Positions 8,029 to 16,133 of a stretch of DNA of 50,652 bases are shown here, one piece after another. Position numbers and translations under genes: made by a program. Each line of letters begins with the position of its first letter. Within the stretch, counting starts at the first letter, position 1. Origin of the DNA: Clostridia bacterium (GTDB lineage: Bacteria > Bacillota > Clostridia > Christensenellales > CAG-138). The stretch covers positions 1 to 50,652 of the forward strand of contig JAFWJN010000018.1 in the NCBI GenBank assembly GCA_017514685.1. The letters are read 5' to 3'. The notes under the pieces were generated by a model. It was not told the origin of the DNA, ran no database searches, and was given only the letters and a program-made list of their open reading frames with translations.

Positions 8029-9000
8029 ATGGAAGATAAATGGAATCCGAACGAACCCGAGCTTGAATCGGAAGAGTTGTTAGATGCTGAAGATTCTCCT
8101 GAAGTCGAGGGGGATGTCCTGGATTATGTGGAAGAAGAGCCGGACAACTCCTATGAGGGAGAACTGCTGAGCGAAGAACCTGAGGAAGAGCCGGAACCGC
8201 CGAAGCCGAAGCCCAAGAAAAAATCGTTCAAGAAAAAACTCAGGAAAGCAATCCGGCGTTTCTTTAAATTGCCGCTTCTGACCCGTTGCATTATGCTGGG
8301 GCTGCTCGTTGCAGTCATCGCCGTTATCGTGATTCTGCTTGTCGTGATCCCGAAGAACTGCAAGGCCAGCGACAGACAGCAGCCTGCCGACATTGTGGCA
8401 ACCACGGAGCCTACCGATGAACCGGAAGCTACACCGGAGCAGATCCCGACGACGACTGCAACCACACCGACCAATCCGCCGCAGTCTCCGATCCCGAGAT
8501 TGTCTGACACGATCAAACCGAATACGTCCAATGATATTATTCCGTTTATCAGGACATTGCTTGTTGATCTCGGATACATGAAGATGCCGGAAACGAACGA
8601 TGTGCTCTATGACCAGGCGACGGTCAACGCAGTCAAGCGTTTCCAGTATCGGAACTTCCCGGATAACATCAAGGAGTGGGATGGTTATATCGGAGAAAAG
8701 ACCTATGAAAAGATGCTGGCAACAGATGCCATGGCATTCTATATGAAGAGCGGAGATACAGATAAGAAACTGTATGACGGGGAACTGGTTACAGAACTTC
8801 AGCAACAGCTGATTGCAACCGGTTATCTGAAATCGATAACCGGCAGCTATGACCAGGCTACGGTGGATGCGGTTCGCCGCTTCCAGAAGGCAAACAGCCT
8901 GAAATCGGATGGCGTTGCCGGACAGTCGACTTTAAAACTGCTTGCCCAGAAGGTTGCTGAAGCAGGACAGCCAACGTCAGAACCGACTCCTAATCCGTAA
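8029..9000 (+). CDS. Membrane-anchored protein with two peptidoglycan-binding (PG_binding_1) domains
   Basis: 323 residues. Residues 1-60 are strongly acidic, 61-80 are Lys/Arg rich, then a single membrane helix (about 84-108, LPLLTRCIMLGLLVAVIAVI). A Thr/Pro-rich linker leads to two PG_binding_1 repeats, each with the marks DQATV-AVKRFQ and DQATVDAVRRFQ followed by a G-x-G-x-x-T turn (YIGEKT, VAGQST). The topology fits a cytoplasmic acidic tail with an outer cell-wall-binding part. I chose the ATG at 8029 since AAGGAGG ends 5 nt before it; an ATG at 8008 would put that ribosome site inside the gene. There is no hydrolase domain. The cytoplasmic acidic tail is unusual and its role is unknown. 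Confidence 0.85.
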   Translation: MEDKWNPNEPELESEELLDAEDSPEVEGDVLDYVEEEPDNSYEGELLSEEPEEEPEPPKPKPKKKSFKKKLRKAIRRFFKLPLLTRCIMLGLLVAVIAVIVILLVVIPKNCKASDRQQPADIVATTEPTDEPEATPEQIPTTTATTPTNPPQSPIPRLSDTIKPNTSNDIIPFIRTLLVDLGYMKMPETNDVLYDQATVNAVKRFQYRNFPDNIKEWDGYIGEKTYEKMLATDAMAFYMKSGDTDKKLYDGELVTELQQQLIATGYLKSITGSYDQATVDAVRRFQKANSLKSDGVAGQSTLKLLAQKVAEAGQPTSEPTPNP

Positions 9001-9018
9001 TCATCCGAGAAGAGTCCA

Positions 9019-9049
9019 GAGACTGCTGAAAAGGCAGTCTCGTTTTTTT
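9019..9049 (+). terminator. Rho-independent terminator
   Basis: GAGACTGC (9019-9026) pairs with GCAGTCTC (9034-9041), followed by G and seven T. It ends the peptidoglycan-binding protein transcript. Confidence 0.92.
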
Positions 9050-9105
9050 AAATATAGAATTCACTGTTCAGAGATTCTATGGCGGAGGAAAGTGCTTTGC
9101 AACGC

Positions 9106-9134
9106 TTGAAAAAACAAAAAGAATGCGCTATACT
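9106..9134 (+). promoter_or_regulatory. Sigma-A promoter of the ireB-ruvX operon
   Basis: TTGAAA (9106-9111), 17-bp spacer, TATACT (9129-9134). It starts the operon 19 bp before the IreB start codon and rules out the longer frame from 9123. Confidence 0.85.
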
Positions 9135-9152
9135 GAATTCGGAGGGATTAAT

Positions 9153-9413
9153 ATGGAAAACAACAACTTGGATGCCACCAGAAAGTACAGAATCTCAAAA
9201 GATGTGCGTACCCCTGAGGATGTTCTGATGACCGTCTACCAGGCGATGCGTGAAAAAGGATATGATCCGGTCAATCAGATCGTCGGATATCTTCTTTCCG
9301 GCGACCCGACTTACATCACGAGTCATAACAATGCGCGTTATCTGGTCTTAAGAATGGAGAGAGACGACCTGCTGGATGAGCTGGTCCGTTTCTATGTCAA
9401 ACATCACGAATGA
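9153..9413 (+). CDS. ireB: IreB family regulatory phosphoprotein (UPF0297)
   Basis: Small cytosolic protein of 86 residues, the family's usual size. The core DVRTPEDVLMTVYQAMREKG followed by YDPVNQIVGYLLSGDPTYIT is diagnostic. In Enterococcus faecalis IreB is phosphorylated by the PASTA kinase IreK and tunes cephalosporin tolerance; the Thr pair in the N-terminal part could serve the same use here. Start 9153 has GGAGGG 6 nt upstream. The stop overlaps the ruvX start (ATGA). The order ireB-ruvX-DUF1292 is the conserved Firmicutes order. Confidence 0.95.
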   Translation: MENNNLDATRKYRISKDVRTPEDVLMTVYQAMREKGYDPVNQIVGYLLSGDPTYITSHNNARYLVLRMERDDLLDELVRFYVKHHE

Positions 9414-9829
9414 GAACACTTGCGCTTGATGTAGGCGACCGCCGGATCGGGATCGCGGTTTCTGACGCGCTCGGAATTACGGCGCAGGGACTTGAGACAT
9501 ATTACAGAACGGAAAGCAGCCGTAAAGACGCTGCGTATATTGTGACGCTTCTGGAACAGTATAAACCGTGCAGGCTTCTGATGGGGCTCCCGATGAATAT
9601 GAACGGAACCATCGGAGAGCAGGGTGAAAAGGTTCAAAAGTTTGCCGATGTAATCCGGAAGGAATGGGATGGCGAGATTGTGTTTTTCGACGAACGTCTG
9701 ACAACCATGACCGCAAGGCGTGTATTGGTGGATGCGGATCTTTCCAGAGGAAAACAGAAAAAAGTAATCGATAAGCTGGCGGCTGTTATTATTTTGCAGG
9801 GATATATGGACAGTCATCCGGGCCTATGA
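9410..9829 (+). CDS. ruvX: RuvX/YqgF family pre-16S rRNA nuclease / putative Holliday junction resolvase
   Basis: RNase H-fold nuclease of 139 residues. The protein starts MRTLALDVGDRRIGIAVSDA, with the conserved DVGDRRIG loop holding the first catalytic Asp, and later FFDERLTTMTA with the Glu motif. The family is proposed to trim the 16S rRNA 5' end and was earlier proposed as a Holliday junction resolvase. It is translationally coupled to ireB by a 4-bp ATGA overlap and to the next gene in the same way. Confidence 0.95.
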   Translation: MRTLALDVGDRRIGIAVSDALGITAQGLETYYRTESSRKDAAYIVTLLEQYKPCRLLMGLPMNMNGTIGEQGEKVQKFADVIRKEWDGEIVFFDERLTTMTARRVLVDADLSRGKQKKVIDKLAAVIILQGYMDSHPGL

Positions 9830-9840
9830 ACGGAGTAAGT

Positions 9841-10203
9841 ATGGAAGAAAATAATTCGATTGTAACCCTGATCGATGAAAAAGGAAAAGAATCCGATTTT
9901 GATCTGATCGCTACTTTTGACTATGAAGGAAAACGCTATGCAGCGCTGCTTCCGATGGAAAAAGTGGAAGGCGTTTCCGATGATGAAGTTCTGATCCTTG
10001 AGATCATACAGGAAAAAGGCGGGGAAGTGTACCGCCCGATTGAGAGCGACATCCTTTTAGACGAGGTCTTTAATGAGTTTTTAGAGATCCTGGATGATAT
10101 GGCGGATGGCGAAGACGAAGAAGACGAAGATGACAAGAAAGAAGATTATCAGTCTAAAACTGTAACAGAAATACACATTAAGCAAACCAAGATAATCAAA
10201 TAG
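9841..10203 (+). CDS. DUF1292 / UPF0473 family protein
   Basis: 120 residues, cytosolic, of the UPF0473 family that always follows ruvX in Firmicutes. It shows the family pattern of a short beta-rich body ([20 protein letters not shown], then YAALLPME) and an acidic tail rich in Asp/Glu ([14 protein letters not shown]). Two starts compete. The ATG at 9826 overlaps the ruvX stop as ATGA, but has no ribosome site. The ATG at 9841 ([10 protein letters not shown]) has CGGAG 5 nt upstream and fits the family start, so I prefer it. Function is unknown; membership of the IreK-linked operon suggests a regulatory or ribosome-related role. Confidence 0.88.
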   Translation: MEENNSIVTLIDEKGKESDFDLIATFDYEGKRYAALLPMEKVEGVSDDEVLILEIIQEKGGEVYRPIESDILLDEVFNEFLEILDDMADGEDEEDEDDKKEDYQSKTVTEIHIKQTKIIK

Positions 10204-10217
10204 GAGGAAACGAAACA

Positions 10218-10871
10218 ATGGAAAAATGGAAATGCACAGTATGCGGCTATGTTCATGAAGGCCCGTTGCCCGAAGATTTCAAATGCCCGAAATGCAAACA
10301 GCCCGCTTCGAAATTTGAAAAGATTGAAGAGCCAGCAAACCCCTATGTAGGAACCCAGACCGAGAAGAACCTTCAGACCGCGTTTGCCGGTGAATCACAG
10401 GCCAGGAACAAGTACACCTATTTTGCTTCCAAAGCAAAGAAGGAAGGATACGAACAGATTGCAGCGCTGTTCCTCAAGACGGCGGACAATGAAAAAGAAC
10501 ACGCAAAGCTCTGGTTCAAGGAACTTAACGGAATCGGAACAACAGCGGAGAACCTTGCAGCCGCAGCCGCAGGTGAGAATTTTGAGTGGACCGACATGTA
10601 TGACGGATTCGCAAAGACCGCTGATGAAGAAGGCTTCCATGAGCTGGCTGAAAAATTCCGCGGAGTCGCAGCGATTGAAAAGCATCATGAAGAGCGTTAT
10701 CGCGCGCTGCTTGCCAATGTGGAAATGAAGACTGTTTTCGAAAAGAGCGAAGTGAAGATCTGGGAATGCCGCAACTGCGGACATATCGTGGTCGGCACAA
10801 AGGCACCGGAAGTATGCCCGGTCTGCGCTCATCCTCAGAGCTACTTTGAGGTCAATACCGAAAACTATTGA
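10218..10871 (+). CDS. Rubrerythrin with rubredoxin-like centres at both ends
   Basis: Peroxide-reducing diiron protein of anaerobes, 217 residues. Residues 1-30 carry a rubredoxin-like knot (Cys6, Cys9, Cys23, Cys26). The central four-helix domain has the diiron ligand segments [23 protein letters not shown] and AIEKHHEER. The C-terminus has a second CxxC pair set (Cys184, Cys187, Cys200, Cys203), the classic rubrerythrin rubredoxin. Classic rubrerythrins have only the C-terminal centre and reverse ones only the N-terminal, so this one has both. The ribosome site AGGAGG overlaps the stop codon of the previous gene, 14 bp away, so it probably joins the ireB operon. Role: electron transfer to H2O2, from NADH through a partner encoded elsewhere. 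Confidence 0.93.
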   Translation: MEKWKCTVCGYVHEGPLPEDFKCPKCKQPASKFEKIEEPANPYVGTQTEKNLQTAFAGESQARNKYTYFASKAKKEGYEQIAALFLKTADNEKEHAKLWFKELNGIGTTAENLAAAAAGENFEWTDMYDGFAKTADEEGFHELAEKFRGVAAIEKHHEERYRALLANVEMKTVFEKSEVKIWECRNCGHIVVGTKAPEVCPVCAHPQSYFEVNTENY

Positions 10872-10893
10872 TCATAAGGTTTCAGAATACTGC

Positions 10894-10925
10894 AAAGCAC
10901 TGCCCCGAACAGAGGCAGTGCTTTT
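10894..10925 (+). terminator. Rho-independent terminator of the ireB-rubrerythrin operon
   Basis: AAAGCACTGCC pairs with GGCAGTGCTTTT around a short loop, with T run. It lies 22 nt after the rubrerythrin stop. Confidence 0.9.
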
Positions 10926-10937
10926 CCAGTTCCATAT

Positions 10938-10969
10938 AGAAAAAACCGGCTTCCCTGGGGAAACCGGTT
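10938..10969 (-). terminator. Rho-independent terminator of the infC-rpmI-rplT operon
   Basis: On the minus strand AACCGG-t-TTCCC pairs with GGGAA-g-CCGGTT (one mismatch), followed by TTTTTTC. It lies 15 nt after the rplT stop codon. Confidence 0.88.
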
Positions 10970-10984
10970 CTTCTTGAATGACGT

Positions 10985-11344
10985 TTAGTCGTTGCGAGCG
11001 GCCTTCGCGATATCGCAGAGCTTTGCGAAAGCACCCGCGTCGGTGATAGCCAGATCGGCAAGGACTTTGCGGTTAATATCGACGTTTGCCAGTTTCAGAC
11101 CGTTGATCAGACGGCTGTAGGACATACCGTTGAGGCGGGCGCCTGCATTGATACGGGCAATCCACAGACGGCGATATTCGCGCTTTTTGTTCTTGCGTCC
11201 GACATAGGCATAAGCCATGGACTTCATGACCTGCTGGGATGCAGCACGATACTGCTTGCTCTTCGCTCCCCAATAACCTTTAGCGGCGCGGAGGACTTTG
11301 CGGCGTTTCTTAACAGCGTTTACAGCTCTTTTAATTCTTGCCAT
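10985..11344 (-). CDS. rplT: Large ribosomal subunit protein bL20
   Basis: 119-residue basic protein with the bL20 signature (MARIKRAVNAVKKRRKVLRA, then GYWGAKSKQYRAA and AYVGRKNKKREYRRLWIARI). It binds 23S rRNA early in 50S assembly and, in known cases, feeds back on its own operon mRNA. AGGAGG lies upstream of the ATG. It is the last gene of infC-rpmI-rplT. Confidence 0.98.
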   Translation of the reverse strand: MARIKRAVNAVKKRRKVLRAAKGYWGAKSKQYRAASQQVMKSMAYAYVGRKNKKREYRRLWIARINAGARLNGMSYSRLINGLKLANVDINRKVLADLAITDAGAFAKLCDIAKAARND

Positions 11345-11358
11345 TGTTCTATTCCTCC

Positions 11359-11556
11359 TTATTTATACGGGATCAGCTCGCGGATTTTCTTTGCTTCGCA
11401 GTCGGCAATGTAGCCGGTCTGACGGAGACCGCGGAGTCTCTTGGTGCTCTTCTTGGTGAGAATGTGGCTCTTGTAAGCCTTGGCGCGTTTGATTTTACCG
11501 GACTTGGTCAGGTTAAACCGTTTTGCAGCGCCGCGATGCGATTTGATCTTCGGCAT
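11359..11556 (-). CDS. rpmI: Large ribosomal subunit protein bL35
   Basis: 65 residues, [20 protein letters not shown], typical of bL35. The strong AGGAGG site precedes the ATG. It lies 14 bp before rplT and 24 bp after infC, in the universal order. Confidence 0.98.
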   Translation of the reverse strand: MPKIKSHRGAAKRFNLTKSGKIKRAKAYKSHILTKKSTKRLRGLRQTGYIADCEAKKIRELIPYK

Positions 11557-11580
11557 GGTTGATTCCTCCTAATATGTTCT

Positions 11581-12090
11581 TCAGTTCTTAGGTGCTAACA
11601 CCATAAACATGTTTCTGCCTTCTTGCTTGGGAGCGCGCTCCATGGTCGCAACGCCGTTCAGCATCTCATAGAATGCCGACATGACGTCTTCGCCCATTTC
11701 GCCTTTGGTGATCTGTCTGCCGCGGAAGCGGATCGTAACTTTCACCTTGTTTCCGCTCTGCAGGAACTTTTCACACTGCTTTGCTTTGACTTCCATATCG
11801 TGTACGTCAATCGTAGCGGAAAGACGGATCTCTTTGATCTCGATCGTCTTCTGATTTTTCTTCTGCTCCTTTTCCCGCTTCATCATGTCGTAGCGATATT
11901 TGCTGTAGTTCATGAGCTTGCAGGTAGGGGGCGTATTGAACGACACTTTTACAAGATCGAGTTCCCGTTCATCAGCCAGACGCTGCGCATCGCGAACGTC
12001 CATAATACCAAGCTGCTGTCCGTTCTCGTCGATTACGCGAACTTCCGGGTCACGGATCTCTTCATTGATCTGCATTTCTTGCGTAGCGAT
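11581..12090 (-). CDS. infC: Translation initiation factor IF-3, ATC start codon proposed
   Basis: IF-3 checks start-codon and initiator-tRNA pairing on the 30S subunit. Both domains are present: N-terminal INEEIRDPEVRVIDENGQQL and C-terminal KVKVTIRFRGRQITKGEMG, about 169 residues. The start needs care. The only in-frame ATG near the N-terminus is at 12075, but the ribosome site GGAGG (12100-12104) is 24 nt from it. An ATC at 12090 lies 9 nt after GGAGG, at normal spacing, giving Met-Ala-Thr-Gln-Glu-Met-Gln-Ile. Rare start codons (AUU, AUC, AUA) are known for infC and allow IF-3 to repress itself. I infer the same here. A leader with an attenuator precedes it. Confidence 0.95.
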   Translation of the reverse strand: MATQEMQINEEIRDPEVRVIDENGQQLGIMDVRDAQRLADERELDLVKVSFNTPPTCKLMNYSKYRYDMMKREKEQKKNQKTIEIKEIRLSATIDVHDMEVKAKQCEKFLQSGNKVKVTIRFRGRQITKGEMGEDVMSAFYEMLNGVATMERAPKQEGRNMFMVLAPKN

Positions 12091-12104
12091 GGAAACACAC
12101 CTCC

Positions 12105-12210
12105 AATAAAAATAGTGGACGCATAACGCACCCACTATGAATCATCTTCTGTATTCTGTGACGCGGCGCAATTGCCGGCAGGTGAGAAGCGGGTGCCTCT
12201 GCTTAAAACC
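12105..12210 (-). promoter_or_regulatory. infC operon leader with attenuator and anti-terminator
   Basis: The 120-nt leader holds a stem ATAGTGG / CCACTAT (12132-12138 with 12112-12118), followed by TTTTTATT, that looks like a terminator just ahead of the infC ribosome site. Upstream, GCACCC (12191-12196 on the complement) can pair with GGGTGC (12128-12133), which overlaps the first arm of that stem. The two pairings exclude each other, the layout of the L20-type leader of Firmicutes. Binding of bL20 or another signal would choose between them. Confidence 0.75.
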
Positions 12211-12216
12211 ATGAAT

Positions 12217-12245
12217 ATTATACGGGGGGATGAATGGTTTGTCAA
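12217..12245 (-). promoter_or_regulatory. Perfect sigma-A promoter of infC-rpmI-rplT
   Basis: On the minus strand TTGACA (12240-12245), 17-bp spacer, TATAAT (12217-12222); both boxes are full consensus. The start should be near 12210. Confidence 0.93.
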
Positions 12246-12406
12246 GCACGATTTTATAGAAAAATAAGGCTTTTTTTGGGTTTTTTCGTAAAAGTTGCGG
12301 AAAGGGAGAAAAGGATTTTTTCCGCAACCGACGGGGGAGCATTTGCAAACGAGTTGCAAAATATGCATGAATGATAGAGAAAAACAAACACAGCGGAGTG
12401 ATTATT

Positions 12407-12415
12407 TGCTATAAT
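12407..12415 (+). promoter_or_regulatory. Extended -10 promoter candidate upstream of gtrA
   Basis: TGcTATAAT at 12407-12415 is a good extended -10. It would give a leader of about 110 nt before the gtrA start at 12533. The 12246-12406 stretch shows nothing else I can support. Confidence 0.5.
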
Positions 12416-12497
12416 AATACAAAATTGGAAGGTGTGTTCAGATCGCTGCTTACCTGGGCCGTATTCCATTCCGCTTGGAATATAGACAGGATGTGCG

Positions 12498-12526
12498 TTG
12501 CGGATACGCAGGATTGATTATATAAT
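12498..12526 (+). promoter_or_regulatory. Second promoter candidate abutting gtrA, possibly giving a leaderless mRNA
   Basis: TTGCGG (12498-12503), 17-bp spacer, TATAAT (12521-12526). The predicted start lies at about 12533, the A of the gtrA ATG. Confidence 0.4.
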
Positions 12527-12532
12527 AATGCT

Positions 12533-12994
12533 ATGAAGAAAAACTTGTTGGAACTGATTCGATATGGTCTGGTCGGGGCGCTTGCGACTCTGGTCGACTG
12601 GGCTGTGTTGTATGTCGGAACGGAATATCTGTTTGCACCGCTGAATGAGAATGCAGTGTATCCGGCGCATGTGCTGAGCTTCCTTTCCGGACTGATTGTC
12701 AATTTTATTCTTTCGAACCTGTTTGTGTTCACGGCGGATTCCCAGAGAGGAAAGGGAAATAACTTCAAAGCCTTCTTTCTGTTTGCTGTTATCGGGGTGA
12801 TCGGCCTCGGGCTGACGGAACTCGGCGCATGGGCGACGGACAGGCTGTACGGATCGGCGACCGTCGTGATGACTATCGGAACGTTTGAGATAAAGGTTTA
12901 TCTGGTTGCAAAAGTAATCATGACGATCATCGTTCTTTTTTGGAATTATCTTGCAAGGAAGTTTTTGATCTATGACCGAAAGGATCATAAGTGA
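12533..12994 (+). CDS. GtrA family membrane protein
   Basis: 153 residues with four membrane helices and the GtrA marks: [20 protein letters not shown] in helix 1, [18 protein letters not shown] in helix 2, and a final helix ending [11 protein letters not shown]. GtrA-like proteins are thought to help move polyprenyl-linked sugars across the membrane for wall or surface glycans. No ribosome site precedes the ATG. It overlaps the next gene by 23 bp if that gene starts at 12972, or abuts it if it starts at 12996. The neighbours (an FAD oxidoreductase and a polytopic protein of glycosyltransferase type) support a surface-polysaccharide role. Confidence 0.88.
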   Translation: MKKNLLELIRYGLVGALATLVDWAVLYVGTEYLFAPLNENAVYPAHVLSFLSGLIVNFILSNLFVFTADSQRGKGNNFKAFFLFAVIGVIGLGLTELGAWATDRLYGSATVVMTIGTFEIKVYLVAKVIMTIIVLFWNYLARKFLIYDRKDHK

Positions 12995-14540
12995 TATGCC
13001 GAAAACCGCTGTTATCATAGGGGCAGGGCCTGCAGGACTGACCGCTGCATACAAAATGCTGAAAGAGACTGACTGTATTCCGCTGATTCTGGAAGCGGAT
13101 CATATGGCCGGAGGGATTTCACGTACCGTGAATCATAACGGAAACAGGATGGACCTTGGTGGCCACAGGTTTTTCACTAAAAATCATGAGGTCGAAGAAC
13201 TCTGGCAGGAACTGATGCCGCTTCAGGGTGCGCCTGCAATCGACGACAAAATTCTCGGAAGAGAAAAACCTCTGACAGAGTCGGGACCGGATCCGGAAAA
13301 CACAGACAGAGTCATGCTGATCCGTGACCGGGTCTCGCGCATCTATTTTAATCGCAGATTCTTTGATTATCCGATTTCTTTAAAATGGGATACGATCAAA
13401 AACATGGGAATCATCAATACGGTCCGGGCAGGATTCGGTTATGTTTTCTCGATGATTTTTAAGCGTGATGAAAAAACGCTTAAGGATTTTATGATCAACC
13501 GGTTCGGGACACCTCTCTACAGGATGTTTTTTGAGTCGTACAATGAAAAACTCTGGGGAAGGAATCCTTCTGAAATCGCACCGGACTGGGGAGCACAGAG
13601 AATCAAAGGTCTTTCTCTGTCCAAAGCAATCGGACAGATGGTGAAAAAAGCATTTGGGATAAAAGACAAGGGAGAGGTGGAGACTTCTCTGATTGAACAG
13701 TTTTCATATCCGAAATACGGACCTGGCCAGTTGTATGAGATCATGGCGGAGGAGATCGTCCGAATGGGCGGTTCCATAGAGTACGGAAAAGAGGTAGCGG
13801 AGATCGTGACGGAAAACGGAACGGTCCGTTCTGTCCGTACAACAGACGGTTCAGAGTATTTTGCGGATCTGTTTTTCTCGTCGATGCCGGTGAAGGATCT
13901 GATTGCGGGAATGGGGGAATCCGTTCCTGCTGAAATTCGGGAAATAGCCTCGGGACTTCCGTACAGAGACTTTATGACGGTCGGTCTGCTTGTTGACAAG
14001 TTGAAACTGAAGAATAAGACGGATAAAAAGACCTTAGGGAACATTGCCCCGGATTGCTGGATCTATGTTCAGGAACGGGATGTGAAGATGGGAAGAATTC
14101 AGATCTTCAACAACTGGTCTCCCTACCTCTTAAAGGATCCGGAACATACGGTGTGGATCGGACTGGAATATTTCTGCAGTGAAGGCGACAGCCTATGGTC
14201 CATGACAGACGAAGAGATGATCCGTCTTGCAGAAGAAGAACTGATTCGGATGGAAGTCATTGAACCAGACTCGGTCAGGGATGCAGTCAGACTTCGGATG
14301 AAAAAAGCATATCCCGCGTACTTTGATACTTATGATCGGTTTTCTTCAGTAAGAGAATATCTGAATTCGATTGAAAATCTGTACTGTATCGGAAGGAACG
14401 GGCAGCATCGCTATAACAATATGGATCATTCCATGCTGACAGCGATCGAGGCGGTCAGAGCCGTGAAAGGCGATGTGCCGAGGTCAGCGGTCTGGGAAGT
14501 GAATACGGAAGAAGAATATCACGAGGAAAAACACGCATGA
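12972..14540 (+). CDS. NAD(P)/FAD-dependent oxidoreductase, UDP-galactopyranose-mutase / amine-oxidase-like
   Basis: 522 residues. The FAD-binding Rossmann motif [16 protein letters not shown] is near the N-terminus, followed by [20 protein letters not shown], a pattern shared with UDP-galactopyranose mutase and amine-oxidase-like proteins. Mid-protein [14 protein letters not shown] also fits the mutase-like group, and a second FAD segment [18 protein letters not shown] closes it. The substrate is unknown; the gtrA neighbour suggests lipid-linked sugar metabolism. Two starts are possible, 12972 and 12996 (MPKTAVIIG); both have only moderate ribosome sites, and the second is closer to family starts. 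The stop overlaps the next gene by 4 bp (ATGA). Confidence 0.85.
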   Translation: MTERIISDMPKTAVIIGAGPAGLTAAYKMLKETDCIPLILEADHMAGGISRTVNHNGNRMDLGGHRFFTKNHEVEELWQELMPLQGAPAIDDKILGREKPLTESGPDPENTDRVMLIRDRVSRIYFNRRFFDYPISLKWDTIKNMGIINTVRAGFGYVFSMIFKRDEKTLKDFMINRFGTPLYRMFFESYNEKLWGRNPSEIAPDWGAQRIKGLSLSKAIGQMVKKAFGIKDKGEVETSLIEQFSYPKYGPGQLYEIMAEEIVRMGGSIEYGKEVAEIVTENGTVRSVRTTDGSEYFADLFFSSMPVKDLIAGMGESVPAEIREIASGLPYRDFMTVGLLVDKLKLKNKTDKKTLGNIAPDCWIYVQERDVKMGRIQIFNNWSPYLLKDPEHTVWIGLEYFCSEGDSLWSMTDEEMIRLAEEELIRMEVIEPDSVRDAVRLRMKKAYPAYFDTYDRFSSVREYLNSIENLYCIGRNGQHRYNNMDHSMLTAIEAVRAVKGDVPRSAVWEVNTEEEYHEEKHA

Positions 14541-16081
14541 ACCAGTACTGGTATCAGATGGCAGCTGCCGCCTTTGTTCTGCTTCTTCTGTGGATGGCGG
14601 ACCTGTTTCTGTTTCAAAAGCATAAAGCACCGGAGAAAACAGGGTGGAGACTGGATCTGTTCCTGTTTCTTTATGCGTGGCTCACTTTGTTTTTACTGAA
14701 CAATCATGAATTTGTTGTTTACAACAATTACTCCTATCTGTCCGATGCCCTGCTGAAAGGAAGACTGGATACCCCGGATTTGCCTGGATATCTGGAATCC
14801 TTTTCCCTGGGAGGCAAGACCTACATGCATTTTGCTCCGGGAGTCGCGATTCTGCTTCTTCCGGCAGCTGCGATATTCGGAGCACAGTCAATCAATTACG
14901 CTTATGTCGGGATGACCCTCGGAGCGCTCAGCACCGTTCTTTTTTACCGGATCCTTCAGAACCTTTCCATAGGGAAAGATGCGAGAGAAAGATTCTGGTG
15001 CACGGTGCTGGTTCTGTTCGGGACGGTTCATTGTTTCTGCGCTTCGATTGCTCACTCCTGGTTTATAGGACATGCAGCGTCCTGGATGCTTCTTTTCCTT
15101 TCCCTTTTTCTTGTATCCGTTCCATACAGGAAGGCGGAAAATGAAAGCGCGGGGTTTTTCGCAGCCGGTGTGGCGTTCGGTCTCTGCGTGTGCTGCAGGC
15201 TTGGAAATTTGCTCGGAGCAGGCGTTTTCGTTGCTTATATCCTGCTGAAAAAGCGGGAAGGATGGCTTCGGTGCGGCCTTCTGTTTGCAGCCGGAGCAGC
15301 AGTATTCGGCGGTTTATATATGAGCATGAACTATGCGAGGTTCGGAACGGTCATGGACAGAAGCTATGATCTGACGCATCTGAAAGATCTATTCAAACCG
15401 CTGTACTATTACATGCAGGAGTCCATTTCAGAGAGCAGGGAACAGATGGCCTTCCTGGATGCCGCACAAAGAACAGACTGGGACACAGCATTTTCTTCAC
15501 TGGAAACAAAGCGCGCTTTTGTGGAATTTCTTCAGAGAAATGCAGCGGAATCCTGGAACTACTGCAGGGGAATTCCTGAGACGCCTGCAGCGAGTATGGA
15601 TGCTTTGGAACTTCAGAACGTGTTCTATGAGATCGTTCATACCAGTTTTCCAAAGGTCGGGGGAGCGCTTTCAATTTTAAATGCGAAAAACAATCTCTAT
15701 TCCATCTTCCTGCTGATGCCTGAGTTCAAGGCTGAATCTCCATTTGTCATCCCGACACTTGCGGGTGTTTCCCTGACATTCTGCACCCCTTTGATGTATG
15801 CGGCCTGTATTCCTCTCTATACAAGAAGAAAAGATCCTATGACATGGGTGCTGCTCGGGACAACCGTTCTGACAGCCATCCCGTTCGTAATGAACTACGG
15901 GAACGGGTTCGCGCAGTTCGGCATGCGATACGCGATGGATTTTCTGCCGTATATCATGCTGCTTGCCTGCATGGGACTGACCGAGGGACGCTGGCGCTCT
16001 TATAAGACCGCGCTTGTTCTGGTCTGCGTGCTGATCAATGTATGGGGACCGATCTACTGGAATTGCTTTTATCTGCGCTGA
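14537..16081 (+). CDS. Polytopic membrane protein, GT-C glycosyltransferase-like
   Basis: 514 residues with roughly ten membrane helices. The layout, an early loop holding [20 protein letters not shown], a large extracytoplasmic loop near residues 275-390 and then more helices, resembles GT-C mannosyl/arabinosyl transferases (family 39-like), which use polyprenyl-phosphate sugars. No diagnostic motif fixes the donor. It is coupled to the FAD protein by an ATGA overlap and stands in the gtrA operon, so it may add or process a sugar on the outer face. Confidence is high for a membrane protein, low for the enzyme class. Confidence 0.7.
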   Translation: MNQYWYQMAAAAFVLLLLWMADLFLFQKHKAPEKTGWRLDLFLFLYAWLTLFLLNNHEFVVYNNYSYLSDALLKGRLDTPDLPGYLESFSLGGKTYMHFAPGVAILLLPAAAIFGAQSINYAYVGMTLGALSTVLFYRILQNLSIGKDARERFWCTVLVLFGTVHCFCASIAHSWFIGHAASWMLLFLSLFLVSVPYRKAENESAGFFAAGVAFGLCVCCRLGNLLGAGVFVAYILLKKREGWLRCGLLFAAGAAVFGGLYMSMNYARFGTVMDRSYDLTHLKDLFKPLYYYMQESISESREQMAFLDAAQRTDWDTAFSSLETKRAFVEFLQRNAAESWNYCRGIPETPAASMDALELQNVFYEIVHTSFPKVGGALSILNAKNNLYSIFLLMPEFKAESPFVIPTLAGVSLTFCTPLMYAACIPLYTRRKDPMTWVLLGTTVLTAIPFVMNYGNGFAQFGMRYAMDFLPYIMLLACMGLTEGRWRSYKTALVLVCVLINVWGPIYWNCFYLR

Positions 16082-16133
16082 AGAATAGAATCAATAATTA
16101 GAAGAAATCAATCAAATGACGGGGGGAACATAT

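Noticed and set aside
12073-12075. ATG at 12075 as infC start
   Set aside because: It is 24 nt from GGAGG, too far. The ATC at 12090 is at normal spacing. It stays possible only if another ribosome site exists.
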